From: Candidatus Polarisedimenticolia bacterium
GTDB taxonomy: Bacteria > Acidobacteriota > Polarisedimenticolia > Gp22-AA2 > AA152
DNA: 64,000 nt
Direction: 5' to 3'
Assembly: GCA_036004685.1 (NCBI GenBank)
Contig: DASYRE010000041.1
Location: forward strand, 62,001 to 126,000
Shown here piece by piece: positions 42,572 through 51,253 of the stretch (its first letter is position 1; each line of letters begins with the position of its first letter). The notes beneath the pieces are model-generated. The model was not told where the DNA came from and ran no database searches. It saw only the letters and a program-made list of their open reading frames with translations. The position numbers were made by a program, and so were the translations under genes.

Positions 42572-43164
42572 TCCGAATCAACCTGCTCTCCGAGGCGAAG
42601 CCCGCCAAGAGCCGCTCCTTCAAGCCCAGCATGCAGATGCCGGGAAACATCCCCCAGAATCTGCTGATGATCGCCCTGGTGGCGCTCACCCTAATCTTCG
42701 TGAGCTGGAAGTGGTACAGCCTCAAGGCGGAGCACTCCGATCTCTCCGAAAAGATCGTCAAGGCCGAGGCGGAAAAGAAGCGCCTGGACGAGATCATCAA
42801 GAAAGGGGACATGTACAAGGCCCAGCGCGACCTCCTCAACAAGAAGATCGGGCTGATCACCCAGCTGAAGAAGAACCAGAGCGGCCCGGTGCACCTGCTG
42901 GACGAGATCAGCCGCAAGCTTCCCGATTTTCTGTGGCTCGATCAGATGAGCGGCGTGAACAACGGCATCACCATTGCCGGCAAGGCGACCACGTACAACG
43001 CGGTCTCCAACTTCTACAACAACCTGACCGGCTCGAAGTTCTTCGATCAGGTGGTCCTCGGCCCGATCGCCTCCACTCCGGGCGGGATCACCTTCTCCCT
43101 GACCTGCAAGTTCGTTCCGGCGAGCGAACCAACCTCCACGGAGCAGGGTTCCACGGGCCTCTGA
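42568..43164 (+). CDS. pilN: Type IV pilus assembly protein PilN
   Basis: A 198-residue bitopic protein. It opens with the PilM-binding motif MIRINLL, has one helix (about 32-48, NLLMIALVALTLIFVSW), a coiled coil (about 52-85) and a periplasmic ferredoxin-like domain (LPDFLWLDQMSGVNNGITIAGKATTYNAVSNFYNNL). The ATG at 42568 overlaps the pilM stop by 4 bp. It pairs with PilO in the inner-membrane alignment complex. Confidence 0.95.
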   Translation: MIRINLLSEAKPAKSRSFKPSMQMPGNIPQNLLMIALVALTLIFVSWKWYSLKAEHSDLSEKIVKAEAEKKRLDEIIKKGDMYKAQRDLLNKKIGLITQLKKNQSGPVHLLDEISRKLPDFLWLDQMSGVNNGITIAGKATTYNAVSNFYNNLTGSKFFDQVVLGPIASTPGGITFSLTCKFVPASEPTSTEQGSTGL

Positions 43165-43180
43165 GGCCCTCGAGGATGCC

Positions 43181-43768
43181 ATGGCGATGGACTTCAAGAA
43201 TCTACCGTTCTGGGGGCAGGTCGCCCTGGTGGCGATGCTCTGCGTCACGATGGTGTGCGTGGCCTTCTGGGCCTTCCCCAACTTCAGTCAGATGCAGCAG
43301 CAGAACCAGGCGGACACCAAGCGACTGGAGGATCTCCAGACCGATATCCGGCGCGGCGCGGCCATCGAAGCCAAGCTGCCGGAGTTCGAAAGGGAGATCG
43401 CCAACCTCCAGAAGAAGCTCGAGGACCTTCTCCAGATCCTGCCGACGGAGCCCGAGACCGGAGAGCTGCTGAAGTGGGTGAAGAACCTGACCGACCAGTC
43501 GAATCTGGACCTCCAGCGGTTCGATCCCGGCGCGCTGAAGCCGGTGGAGTTCTACCGCGAGTTCCCCATCAACATGGACGTCGTGGGCGACTACCACGAT
43601 CTGGGAGTGTTCTTCGATCGGATCAGCAAGTACTCGCGCATCATCAACGTGGACAACGTTCAGATCTCGGCTAATTCCTCGGGGAAGGGGAGCATCCACT
43701 CCACGTTCACGGCCACCACGTTCGTCTACGACGACAAGGCCGCCAGCAACCAGGGGAGCCCGCAATGA
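43181..43768 (+). CDS. pilO: Type IV pilus assembly protein PilO
   Basis: A 195-residue bitopic protein: a short cytoplasmic N-terminus, one helix (about 12-30, VALVAMLCVTMVCVAFWAF), a coiled coil (about 40-90, RLEDLQTDIRRGAAIEAKLPEFEREIANLQKKLEDLL) and a periplasmic domain with VDVVGDYHDLGVFFDRISKYSRIINVDNV-type PilO features. It heterodimerises with PilN and contacts PilP. It overlaps pilP by 4 bp. Confidence 0.95.
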   Translation: MAMDFKNLPFWGQVALVAMLCVTMVCVAFWAFPNFSQMQQQNQADTKRLEDLQTDIRRGAAIEAKLPEFEREIANLQKKLEDLLQILPTEPETGELLKWVKNLTDQSNLDLQRFDPGALKPVEFYREFPINMDVVGDYHDLGVFFDRISKYSRIINVDNVQISANSSGKGSIHSTFTATTFVYDDKAASNQGSPQ

Positions 43769-44328
43769 ACCGGAAGAGACTCGCCCGACTCCTTTTGGGC
43801 CCGGCGGCGACCGGCCTCCTCCTGGCGCTGGGGCTGTCCATCGCCCGGGGCGCCGAACAGGCGCCCGCCGCTCCCGGCGGCGCCGCGGCCACCGAGGGGC
43901 AGAAAGCCAAGGACGAGCAGAACAGCAAGGCGATCGAGAAGATCATCGAAGAAAGCGAAAGCGTTCTCGCCGGACGCGGCTTCACCTATGACCCCGCGGG
44001 ACGACGCGATCCCTTCCGATCCCTGGTGGAGCAGACGAAGGCCGATCGGGGGCCCCGGCCCAAAGGGATCGCGGGCATGCTGATCTCCGAGGTGGACTTG
44101 GTGGGGATCGTTCAGAAAGGTAAGGACAATCGGGCCTTTTTCAACGGCAGCGACAACAAAGGCTATTTCCTGAGAGTGGGAGATCAGCTTTACGACGGTC
44201 GGATCATCCAGATCAACCGTACCACAGGCCAGGTGGTCTTCCGCCAGGAGATCAACGACCCCCGATCCATCAAGCCCTATCGAGACATCACGAAGAGGCT
44301 CTATTCCGCGGAGGAGGAAAAGTTATGA
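43765..44328 (+). CDS. pilP: Type IV pilus assembly protein PilP
   Basis: A 187-residue exported protein. The N-terminus is hydrophobic (LARLLLGPAATGLLLALGLSIARGAEQ), a signal peptide or anchor without a clear lipobox Cys. A Pro/Ala-rich linker follows, then the PilP C-domain (YDPAGRRDPFRSL, ISEVDLVGIVQKGKDNRAFFNGSDNKGYFLRVGDQLYDGRI). PilP links PilNO to the secretin PilQ. It overlaps both neighbours by 4 bp, so pilMNOPQ is one translational unit apart from the 16-bp gap before pilO. Confidence 0.93.
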   Translation: MNRKRLARLLLGPAATGLLLALGLSIARGAEQAPAAPGGAAATEGQKAKDEQNSKAIEKIIEESESVLAGRGFTYDPAGRRDPFRSLVEQTKADRGPRPKGIAGMLISEVDLVGIVQKGKDNRAFFNGSDNKGYFLRVGDQLYDGRIIQINRTTGQVVFRQEINDPRSIKPYRDITKRLYSAEEEKL

Positions 44329-46829
44329 GTTCCTGGAAGATCGCCGCGCTGCTGGCGCTCCTGGCCGTCGCCGCGGGCTGCACGGCCAACCCGCGAGTCA
44401 GCGAACCGGCGCAGCAAGTGCAGCCGATGCCGTCGTCCGTGACGATCGGCTCGGTGGAACAGGCGTCGAACGACGGCTCGACCCGCCTCACGCTTCACGG
44501 GAACTTCCCGTTCAGCTACACCTCGTACGAGCCCGACTGTTCGACCCTGGTCCTCGAGCTGCTGGACGTAGACGCCGCGGCCATCGAAGGGGTGACGAAG
44601 GTGGACAGCCCCGAGGTGGAGAGCGTCGAGACCAGCGTGCACGGCGAGGGGCTTGAGGGAGGCAAGGTCTCGCAGGTCACGGTGCACTTCAAGCGGCCCA
44701 CCATCCATGAACTCAAGATGCAAGGCAACGATCTGATCGTCGAGCTCCGGGCCGATCCGGCCCATCCGGCCTTCCCCGAGAGCGTCGTCGCGTCCGCGCC
44801 CGCTCTGGAGCCTCTCGAGGAAGCCGCCCCGGCCGGCCCGACGCCCGAGGAGCAGGCGGCTCTCGCCAAGGCCAGGCCGGCGACGGCGCTTCTGTCGGTC
44901 GTCGCCAAGGGCCCCGACTCCCAGCGGACCGTCCAGCTCAAGACGAACGGCAAGGTGAGCTACAAGGCGTTCGAGCTGAAGAACCCCGAGCGGCTGGTGA
45001 TCGACATGGAGGGGATCCGGTCGCAGGTGCCGCCGGCGCAGCGCTCGATGCAGCCGAAATCCGATTTCCTCGAGAAGATCCGCGTGGCCCAGTTCGCGAC
45101 CGCGCCGCAGCCGGTGGCCCGGGTCGTCTTCGACATGAAGTCGAGCCGCGCTTACGACATCCATCCGACGCCGGCGGGCCTGACCGTCGATTTCAGCGAT
45201 GCCGTCGCTTCCCGTCAGGGCCGTCCCTCGGACAGCGGCGTGACCGTCGCGTCCCAGTCCGCCGACGGGACGCCGGCCGCCTCCGAAGCGACGCGGCTGT
45301 CGCCTCAGGGCGAATCCGCCGCGAAGGAATCGTCCGCGTCCGCCTCGCCGAGCCACCCGCCTTCCGACGAAGAGGCCTCCTCGCTGGGAGTGAACCTGGC
45401 CGCGCAGACCCCCGAGGGGGCGGCGAGCACCGGCCTCACTCCGGTCCAGATCCCCGCCGAGACCCCGGCGGAGGGAGCGGAGACTTCGGAGGGCTCCGGG
45501 ACGGCCGCCGATCTGGTGCCGACGACGCCGGCGCCCAAGCCGCGGGCCCAGGTCCCGCGCGAGACGACGATCACCGGACCACAGAACCGGTTCTCGGCGC
45601 GCACCATCTCCGACACCGGCCAGAAATACACCGGCAAGAAAATCTCCCTCAACTTCAAGGATGCCGATCTCAAGGACGTCTTCCGGATCTTCCATGAGAT
45701 CAGCGGCTACAACATCGTGCTGGATCCGAGCGTCTCCGGCAACGTGACGATCGTGCTGGAGAGCGTCCCGGAGGATCAGGCGCTCGACATCATCCTGAAG
45801 AACAACGGCCTGGACAAGATTTTCGAGAACAACGTCATCCGGATCGCCAGCACGCAGAAGCTGTCCCAGGAGGCGGCGGCGCGGAAGCAGCTGCAGGAGG
45901 CGAAGGAGCTCGAGGAGAACCCGGTGACCTTCACCCGCAGCCTGAGCTACGCCAAGGCGAAGGACGTGGTCCCCATCGTGAAGCGGATCATGTCGAAGCG
46001 GGGCGACGTCATCATGGACGATCGAACCAACACCCTGGTGATCAGCGACATCGCGGCGAAGCGGGACCCGATCAACCGGCTCATCGACTCGCTCGACGAG
46101 CAGACGCCGCAGGTCAGCATCGAGGCGCGGATCGTCGAGACCGACCGCGAGTTCGAGCGGGACCTCGGCATCACCTGGGGCGCGAACGCCCGCTGGGACC
46201 CGGCGCTCGGGACCCAGACGGGTCTCCAGTTCCCGCATACCGCCGACGTGAGCTATGACGTCACGCTCCCGGCCAAGGCGACGGCGGGCAGCCTCGGCGT
46301 GAGCTTCGGCAACGTCTTGAACAGCTTCACCCTGCAGGCCAAGCTGGACGCCTTTGAGCTGAACGGCGACGTGAAGATCCTCTCCGCGCCCCGGGTGGCG
46401 ACCCAGAACAACCAGACGGCGATCATCGAGCAGGGCACGCAGATCCCCGTCGTCAACACCACCGCCACCGAGATCAACGTGGAGTTCATCTCCGCCTCCC
46501 TGCGCCTGGAAGTCACTCCTCAGATCACCAAAGAGGGCACCGTCATCATGATGGTGAAGGTGGACAACTCGTCGCCCGACTTCGTCAACCGGGTCGGGGA
46601 CGTGCCGCCCATCATCACCGAGCGCGCCCAGACCCAGATCCTGGTCGAGGACGGCGGGACGGCGGTGATCGGCGGCATCTTTACCATCCGGGACTCGGTG
46701 TCGGAGACCGGCGTGCCGGGCCTGAAGCGGATCCCCGGCCTCGGCTGGCTCTTCAAGAACAAGTCGATGAACCGGAAGAACACCGAGCTGCTCATCTTTA
46801 TCACGCCCCGCATCCTGAAGAAGGCCTAG
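44325..46829 (+). CDS. pilQ: Type IV pilus secretin PilQ
   Basis: An 834-residue outer-membrane secretin. The lipoprotein-type signal LLAVAAGC puts the modified Cys at about residue 19. Two AMIN domains (about 38-130 and 190-295) bind peptidoglycan. A Ser/Glu/Pro/Ala-rich linker spans about 300-425. The STN/N0 domain (about 442-500, KKISLNFKDADLKDVFRIFHEISGYNIVLDPSV), the N1 domain and the secretin core (about 600-834, VEFISASLRLEVTPQIT and TELLIFITPRIL) follow. It forms the pore for the pilus fibre. A lipoprotein gene follows 21 bp downstream. Confidence 0.97.
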   Translation: MSSWKIAALLALLAVAAGCTANPRVSEPAQQVQPMPSSVTIGSVEQASNDGSTRLTLHGNFPFSYTSYEPDCSTLVLELLDVDAAAIEGVTKVDSPEVESVETSVHGEGLEGGKVSQVTVHFKRPTIHELKMQGNDLIVELRADPAHPAFPESVVASAPALEPLEEAAPAGPTPEEQAALAKARPATALLSVVAKGPDSQRTVQLKTNGKVSYKAFELKNPERLVIDMEGIRSQVPPAQRSMQPKSDFLEKIRVAQFATAPQPVARVVFDMKSSRAYDIHPTPAGLTVDFSDAVASRQGRPSDSGVTVASQSADGTPAASEATRLSPQGESAAKESSASASPSHPPSDEEASSLGVNLAAQTPEGAASTGLTPVQIPAETPAEGAETSEGSGTAADLVPTTPAPKPRAQVPRETTITGPQNRFSARTISDTGQKYTGKKISLNFKDADLKDVFRIFHEISGYNIVLDPSVSGNVTIVLESVPEDQALDIILKNNGLDKIFENNVIRIASTQKLSQEAAARKQLQEAKELEENPVTFTRSLSYAKAKDVVPIVKRIMSKRGDVIMDDRTNTLVISDIAAKRDPINRLIDSLDEQTPQVSIEARIVETDREFERDLGITWGANARWDPALGTQTGLQFPHTADVSYDVTLPAKATAGSLGVSFGNVLNSFTLQAKLDAFELNGDVKILSAPRVATQNNQTAIIEQGTQIPVVNTTATEINVEFISASLRLEVTPQITKEGTVIMMVKVDNSSPDFVNRVGDVPPIITERAQTQILVEDGGTAVIGGIFTIRDSVSETGVPGLKRIPGLGWLFKNKSMNRKNTELLIFITPRILKKA

Positions 46830-46850
46830 GCCGCTGGAGGAGATGACATC

Positions 46851-47477
46851 ATGCACGCGTCGAGAAAGAACAGCCTGCTGGCCTCGGTCCTGGCCCTCGT
46901 GGCCCTGGTGGCCGTCATCGCCTGCAACAGTGTATCGAACAACCCGGACCGATCGGACGTCCTGATCGAGGTGGTGTCCACGCCCCTGGTCTCCTCGGAC
47001 CCGACGAACACGGCGGTGAGCGATTCGGCGAATATTACGGTCCAGTCGGTGCCGCGGAACCCCGGCGCGACGACGGTCTTCAACGACGTGACCTTCACCG
47101 ACTACCGGGTGGAGTATTCGGCGCTGATGGCGCCCCTCAGCGGCGTCATCACGACGGGATTCCTGCCCGCCGGCGGCACCGCCACGCTGACGCTCATCGT
47201 CGTCCCCGGGGCCCTGAAGCAGGGCGGATGGGCGGGCAGCACCATCACCGCGCGCATCACCGTCCATGGGAAGGACGTGAGCGACCACGACGTGCAGTTC
47301 ACGGCCACGACGGCGATCATGTTCACGACGGCGCCCGACACCGACAACGACGGCATTCCGGACGCCTCGGACAACTGCCCGCTCGTGTTCAACCCCAGCC
47401 AGCTCGACAACGACATCGACGGCATCGGCGACTGCTGCGACCCGAATACTCCAATTCCTCCGGGTTGCTCACCCTAG
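46851..47477 (+). CDS. Lipoprotein with C-terminal thrombospondin-type-3-like calcium motif
   Basis: A 208-residue lipoprotein with signal [10 protein letters not shown] (modified Cys at about 25). The mature part is beta-rich and Thr/Ser-rich ([31 protein letters not shown]), ending in one thrombospondin type 3-like repeat ([34 protein letters not shown]) with the DxDxDGxxDxxDNC calcium-binding pattern. It is the last gene after pilQ and before the terminator at 47501, so it is probably cotranscribed with pilMNOPQ. A role as a secretin partner or pilotin-like factor is conceivable but unproven; it has no TPR pilotin fold. Confidence 0.75.
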   Translation: MHASRKNSLLASVLALVALVAVIACNSVSNNPDRSDVLIEVVSTPLVSSDPTNTAVSDSANITVQSVPRNPGATTVFNDVTFTDYRVEYSALMAPLSGVITTGFLPAGGTATLTLIVVPGALKQGGWAGSTITARITVHGKDVSDHDVQFTATTAIMFTTAPDTDNDGIPDASDNCPLVFNPSQLDNDIDGIGDCCDPNTPIPPGCSP

Positions 47478-47500
47478 CCGTCTCAGGCGCGACGCATTCG

Positions 47501-47537
47501 GGGGGTTCCCGGGGAAAGAAACCGGGAACCCCCTTTT
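47501..47537 (+). terminator. Intrinsic terminator of the pilMNOPQ operon
   Basis: GGGGGTTCCCGG (47501-47512) and CCGGGAACCCCC (47522-47533) form a perfect 12-bp stem with a 9-nt loop, followed by TTTTCTTT. Confidence 0.93.
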
Positions 47538-47577
47538 CTTTGGGAGCTTGCCGTTCGATGACGCCGGCCGCCGAGGT

Positions 47578-47606
47578 TTGACAGTCCCGGAAGGCTTTCC
47601 TAGAAT
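47578..47606 (+). promoter_or_regulatory. Sigma70 promoter for the TPR-roadblock-accBC operon
   Basis: TTGACA (47578-47583), a 17-bp spacer and TAGAAT (47601-47606). It follows directly after the pil terminator, so the next genes are a separate unit. Confidence 0.85.
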
Positions 47607-47675
47607 GGCGGCTCTCCACGCTCGTGTCGCGGCGCGTTCCCGCCGAAGATCTGCAGGGTGCGGGAGGAGGCCTTT

Positions 47676-48407
47676 TTGGCCCGAATCGAAGAACTGAAAT
47701 CGCGCTGGGAGCGCGAGCCGGCCTCGCGGACTTTCGTGCCGCTGGCCGAGGAATACCGCCGTCTCGGGCGCCTCGGCGATGCCGAAAGGGCCTGCCGGGA
47801 AGGCCTCCAGCGGCATCCCAACTATCACTCCGCCCGGGTCCTTCTGGGGCGCACGCTCCTGGAGCTGGATCGCCCGGAAGAAGCGGCGGAAGAGTTCCGC
47901 AAAGTGCTCCAATCGGAGCCGCAGAATCTGCTGGCGGGCAAGCTGCTCGCCGGAATCTACCGCAGTCAGGGACGCTGGGGGGACGCCCTGGAGACCTTCC
48001 GGCGTTTGCAGCTCTTCTATCCCGAGAACGCCGAGGTGCGCACCCAGGTCTATCAGCTGGAGCGGGGTCCTGAGAACCCCGATCCGGGATCGACGAGCTC
48101 TCCCGGAACGAGTCCGGCGACCGGAGACGCGCTGGCGACGAACACCCTCGCCGAAATCTATCTCCGGCAGGGTCTCGTCGACCGCGCCGTGGCGGTTTAT
48201 GAGAACATGCTCCGGGCGGACCCGGACAACCGGGCGGTGCGGCGGCGGATCACGGAGATCCTCGGAGGGGACCCGGGCCGTCCCCGGCCGTCCCCTGCGT
48301 CTCTGCCCCGGACCGAGCCGCCGCTGGCGCCGGCGCCGCTCGCGGATCCCCGCCGCCGGGTGATCGAGGGGCTCCGGCATTGGTTGATTGGCATTCAAAA
48401 GGGGTGA
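47676..48407 (+). CDS. TPR protein upstream of a roadblock protein
   Basis: A 243-residue soluble protein of about four TPR units (TFVPLAEEYRRLGRLGDAERACREGLQRHPN, SARVLLGRTLLELDRPEEAAEEFRKVLQ, GIYRSQGRWGDALETFRRLQLFYP, and LAEIYLRQGLVDRAVAVYENMLRADPDN), then a Pro-rich tail and a final amphipathic helix. TTG at 47676 is preferred over GTG at 47658 because GGGAGGAGG (47662-47670) lies 5 bp before it. The roadblock gene starts 1 bp after its stop, so the two proteins probably work together. The role is unknown. Confidence 0.8.
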   Translation: MARIEELKSRWEREPASRTFVPLAEEYRRLGRLGDAERACREGLQRHPNYHSARVLLGRTLLELDRPEEAAEEFRKVLQSEPQNLLAGKLLAGIYRSQGRWGDALETFRRLQLFYPENAEVRTQVYQLERGPENPDPGSTSSPGTSPATGDALATNTLAEIYLRQGLVDRAVAVYENMLRADPDNRAVRRRITEILGGDPGRPRPSPASLPRTEPPLAPAPLADPRRRVIEGLRHWLIGIQKG

Positions 48408-48408
48408 T

Positions 48409-48762
48409 ATGTTTAAGGAAGTTCTCCAGGGTCTCGTGAGCCGAGTCGACGAGGCCCGAGGAGCGGCGATCGTCGGAGTTGACGGCATTCCGCTGGAGGA
48501 GCACGCGCGCGGCAGCTTGGATCTCGAGAAGTTCGCCGCCGAATGCACGACGCTGATCAAGAGCGCCGCCGAGACCGGCAAGGCCTTGGATCAGGGTACG
48601 GCGAGAGAAGTGGTCCTCCGGTGCGACGCCGCGCAGACGATCCTCCGATCGCTCTCGGGCGATTACTTCCTTTGTCTGGTCCTGGGGCCCGCTGCGCCGC
48701 TGGGCCGGGCCCGGTACGAGCTTCAGAAAGCCTGCAGCCGCCTGGAAGGCGAGCTCGGCTGA
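48409..48762 (+). CDS. Roadblock/LC7 domain protein
   Basis: A 117-residue single roadblock/LC7 domain: FKEVLQGLVSRVDEARGAAIVGVDGIPLEEHAR, then the helix FAAECTTLIKSAAETGKALD and the strand pair REVVLRCDAAQTILRSLSGDYFLCLVLGP. Such proteins (for example MglB) regulate Ras-like GTPases such as MglA that set pole identity and T4P activity. No GTPase is encoded beside it here, so the partner is elsewhere or the role differs. The start is ATG at 48409 with AAAAGGGGTG upstream. It is paired with the preceding TPR gene. Confidence 0.85.
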   Translation: MFKEVLQGLVSRVDEARGAAIVGVDGIPLEEHARGSLDLEKFAAECTTLIKSAAETGKALDQGTAREVVLRCDAAQTILRSLSGDYFLCLVLGPAAPLGRARYELQKACSRLEGELG

Positions 48763-48865
48763 GACGATTCGCTCGGCAGCGCCCGCGTTCGCCACGATCC
48801 CCGATCTCCCGGTCCGCGCACCGGCACGGTCCGGGGCGCCCCGGGGCCCGCCGGAGGAGCCGTCC

Positions 48866-49336
48866 TTGGACAAGGAAATCCTGGAACTGATCGAGTTTAT
48901 CTCCCAGAGCAATTTCATCGAGTTCGAGCTGGAGCGGGAAGGGTTCAAGATCCGCCTGGTCAAATCGGGGGGCCGCGCGGCTGTCCCGCCGGGCGTTCCG
49001 GCGCCGATGGCCCTCCCGGCCGCCGACCATCCGGTCGCCGCTCCGGCGATCGAGGCGGCGCCCGCGGCCCAACCCGCGCCGCGCTTCCACGAAATCAAGT
49101 CCCCCCTGGTCGGGACGTTCTACCGCTCACCGAGCCCCGAGGCGCCGGCGTTCACCGATCGGGGCAAGCCGGTGAAGGCGGGACAGGTCCTGTGCATCGT
49201 CGAAGCGATGAAGCTCATGAACGAGATCGAGTCCGACATGGACGGCGTGATGGAGGAGATCCTCGTCTCCAACGGCCAGCCCGTCGAGTACGGCGAGGTG
49301 CTCTTCCGGATTCGTCCGACCTCGCCGGCGGACTGA
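48866..49336 (+). CDS. accB: Biotin carboxyl carrier protein of acetyl-CoA carboxylase
   Basis: A 156-residue BCCP. The N-terminal helix region DKEILELIEFISQSNFIEFELEREGFKIRL is typical, an Ala/Pro linker follows (about 37-72), then the biotinyl domain (75-156). Biotin attaches to Lys116 in VEAMKLMN; the second Met of the usual AMKM is Leu here, a common variant. The protruding thumb (about 86-99) is present. The start is TTG at 48866. accC follows after 3 bp. It provides malonyl-CoA for fatty acids together with the carboxyltransferase genes, which are outside the window. Confidence 0.96.
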   Translation: MDKEILELIEFISQSNFIEFELEREGFKIRLVKSGGRAAVPPGVPAPMALPAADHPVAAPAIEAAPAAQPAPRFHEIKSPLVGTFYRSPSPEAPAFTDRGKPVKAGQVLCIVEAMKLMNEIESDMDGVMEEILVSNGQPVEYGEVLFRIRPTSPAD

Positions 49337-49339
49337 GCC

Positions 49340-50704
49340 GTGTTCAAGAAGATCCTCATCGCGAATCGCGGGGAGATCGCCCTCCGGATCCTCTGGGCCT
49401 GCCGCGAGCTCGGAATCGCCACGGTGGCGGTCCACTCCGAGGCCGATTCGGAATCGCTCCACGTGAAATTCGCCGATGAGGACGTCTGCATCGGCCCGGC
49501 GCGCAACAGCGAGAGCTATCTGAACATCAGCAGCATCATCGCGGCGGCCGAGATTACCGACGCCGACGCGATCCACCCCGGATACGGGTTCCTGGCGGAG
49601 AACGCGCACTTCGCCGAGGTCTGCGAGGCCTGCAAGATCAAGTTCATCGGCCCGTCTCCCGCGGTGATCCGGCAGATGGGCGACAAGGCGAAGGCGCGCG
49701 AGCTCATGGAGAAGGCGGGTGTTCCCTGCGTCCCGGGGAGCAAGGGGCTCCTCCGGAGCGAGCAGGAAGCGGTCACCCTGGCCCGCAAGATCGGCTACCC
49801 GATCATCGTGAAAGCCTCGGCCGGAGGGGGAGGCCGCGGCATGCGGATCGCCCGGAGCGAGGACGAGATCCGGACGGCCGTCCAAACCGCCATGAATGAG
49901 GCTAAGAAGGCGTTCGACGTCGCGGACGTCTACCTGGAGAAATACATCGAAGATCCGCGGCACGTGGAATTCCAGATCCTGGGCGACGAGCACGGCAACG
50001 TGGTCCACCTGGGGGAGCGGGAATGCTCGATCCAGCGCCGGCACCAGAAGCTGGTCGAGGAATCGCCCTCGACGGCGCTGAACCCGAAGCTCCGCCGGAA
50101 GATGGCCGACGCGGCCCTCGCCGGCGCGCGCGCCGTCAATTACCAGAACGCCGGGACGATCGAATTCCTGCTCGGGCCCGACGGCAGGTTCTTCTTCATC
50201 GAGATGAACACCAGGATTCAGGTGGAGCATCCGGTGACGGAAATGGTGACCGGCATCGATCTCATCAAGGAGCAGATCCGGATCGCCGCGGGCGCGCCTT
50301 TGGGTTACGGACAGGACGACATCCAGTTCACCGGGCACTCCATCGAATGCCGCGTGAACGCCGAGGACTCCGAGAGCTTCGTGCCTTCGCCCGGCCGGAT
50401 CACGACGTTCCAGATGTCCGGGGGGCCGGGCGTGCGTGTCGACACCGCGGCGCACGCGGACTGCGTCATCTCCCCCTATTACGATTCGCTGGTGGCGAAG
50501 GTCATCACCCGGGGGAACAGCCGGCAGGAAGCGGTGTCGCGCATGCGGCGGCTGTTGGACCTGATGGTCATCGAAGGGATCAAGACCACCATCCCGCTGT
50601 TGCGCCGGATTATGGTCGATGCGCAGTTCATCGAAGGCAAGATCTCGACCCATTACCTGGAAAGGCTCCTCGCCCAGGGCAAGTCGGCCGCCGCCAACTC
50701 CTGA
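49340..50704 (+). CDS. accC: Biotin carboxylase subunit of acetyl-CoA carboxylase
   Basis: A 454-residue ATP-grasp enzyme that carboxylates biotin on AccB. Signatures: [50 protein letters not shown]-type glycine loop ([14 protein letters not shown]), [55 protein letters not shown] and [14 protein letters not shown]. The length is standard. The start is GTG at 49340. aroK follows 11 bp downstream. Confidence 0.98.
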   Translation: MFKKILIANRGEIALRILWACRELGIATVAVHSEADSESLHVKFADEDVCIGPARNSESYLNISSIIAAAEITDADAIHPGYGFLAENAHFAEVCEACKIKFIGPSPAVIRQMGDKAKARELMEKAGVPCVPGSKGLLRSEQEAVTLARKIGYPIIVKASAGGGGRGMRIARSEDEIRTAVQTAMNEAKKAFDVADVYLEKYIEDPRHVEFQILGDEHGNVVHLGERECSIQRRHQKLVEESPSTALNPKLRRKMADAALAGARAVNYQNAGTIEFLLGPDGRFFFIEMNTRIQVEHPVTEMVTGIDLIKEQIRIAAGAPLGYGQDDIQFTGHSIECRVNAEDSESFVPSPGRITTFQMSGGPGVRVDTAAHADCVISPYYDSLVAKVITRGNSRQEAVSRMRRLLDLMVIEGIKTTIPLLRRIMVDAQFIEGKISTHYLERLLAQGKSAAANS

Positions 50705-50715
50705 AGGAATCTCCC

Positions 50716-51243
50716 ATGGCCCGCACCGCGGCCGGACAGGTGTATCTCGTCGGATTCATGGGGGCGGGAAAGACCACAGCCGGACGCCATTTGTCATCTC
50801 TTCTGGGCTGGGAATTCGCCGATCTGGACGAGATGATCTGCCTGGGCGAGGGAAGGAGCATCCCCGAGATATTCCGCGAGAAAGGCGAGCCTCATTTCCG
50901 GCTTAGGGAGCGCGAGGCGCTGATCGCCGTCACGGCGATCCCGCGCCTGGTCGTGGCGACCGGAGGAGGAACCTACGTCGCGGAAGAGAACCGGAACCTG
51001 GTGGAAGCCGCCGGATGGAGCGTCTGGCTCCAGGTCTCTCTCGCCGAGGCCCTGCGGCGCGCGGCGGGCGGCGAAGCGCGGCCCCTGATGGCCTCCCGCG
51101 CGGAGGTGGAGGGACTCTTCCGCTTTCGCCAGGAGTTCTACCGGTGCGCCCGCCTCCGCATCGACACCGAGCGCCTGCCGCCCGGGAAGGTGGCTCCGGC
51201 GATCCTTGAAAGCCTTCTCGAAAGCGGCTTCCAGCCCGCGTAG
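50716..51243 (+). CDS. aroK: Shikimate kinase
   Basis: A 175-residue P-loop kinase that phosphorylates shikimate in aromatic amino acid synthesis. Motifs: VYLVGFMGAGKTTAGRHL (Walker A), FADLDEMI (shikimate-binding Asp), FREKGEPHFRLREREAL (substrate Arg) and VVATGGGTYV (GGG loop). RPLM marks the lid region. The ATG at 50716 follows AAGGAATC. It is cotranscribed with accC by position. Confidence 0.95.
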   Translation: MARTAAGQVYLVGFMGAGKTTAGRHLSSLLGWEFADLDEMICLGEGRSIPEIFREKGEPHFRLREREALIAVTAIPRLVVATGGGTYVAEENRNLVEAAGWSVWLQVSLAEALRRAAGGEARPLMASRAEVEGLFRFRQEFYRCARLRIDTERLPPGKVAPAILESLLESGFQPA

Positions 51244-51253
51244 GTCCGCGCCG

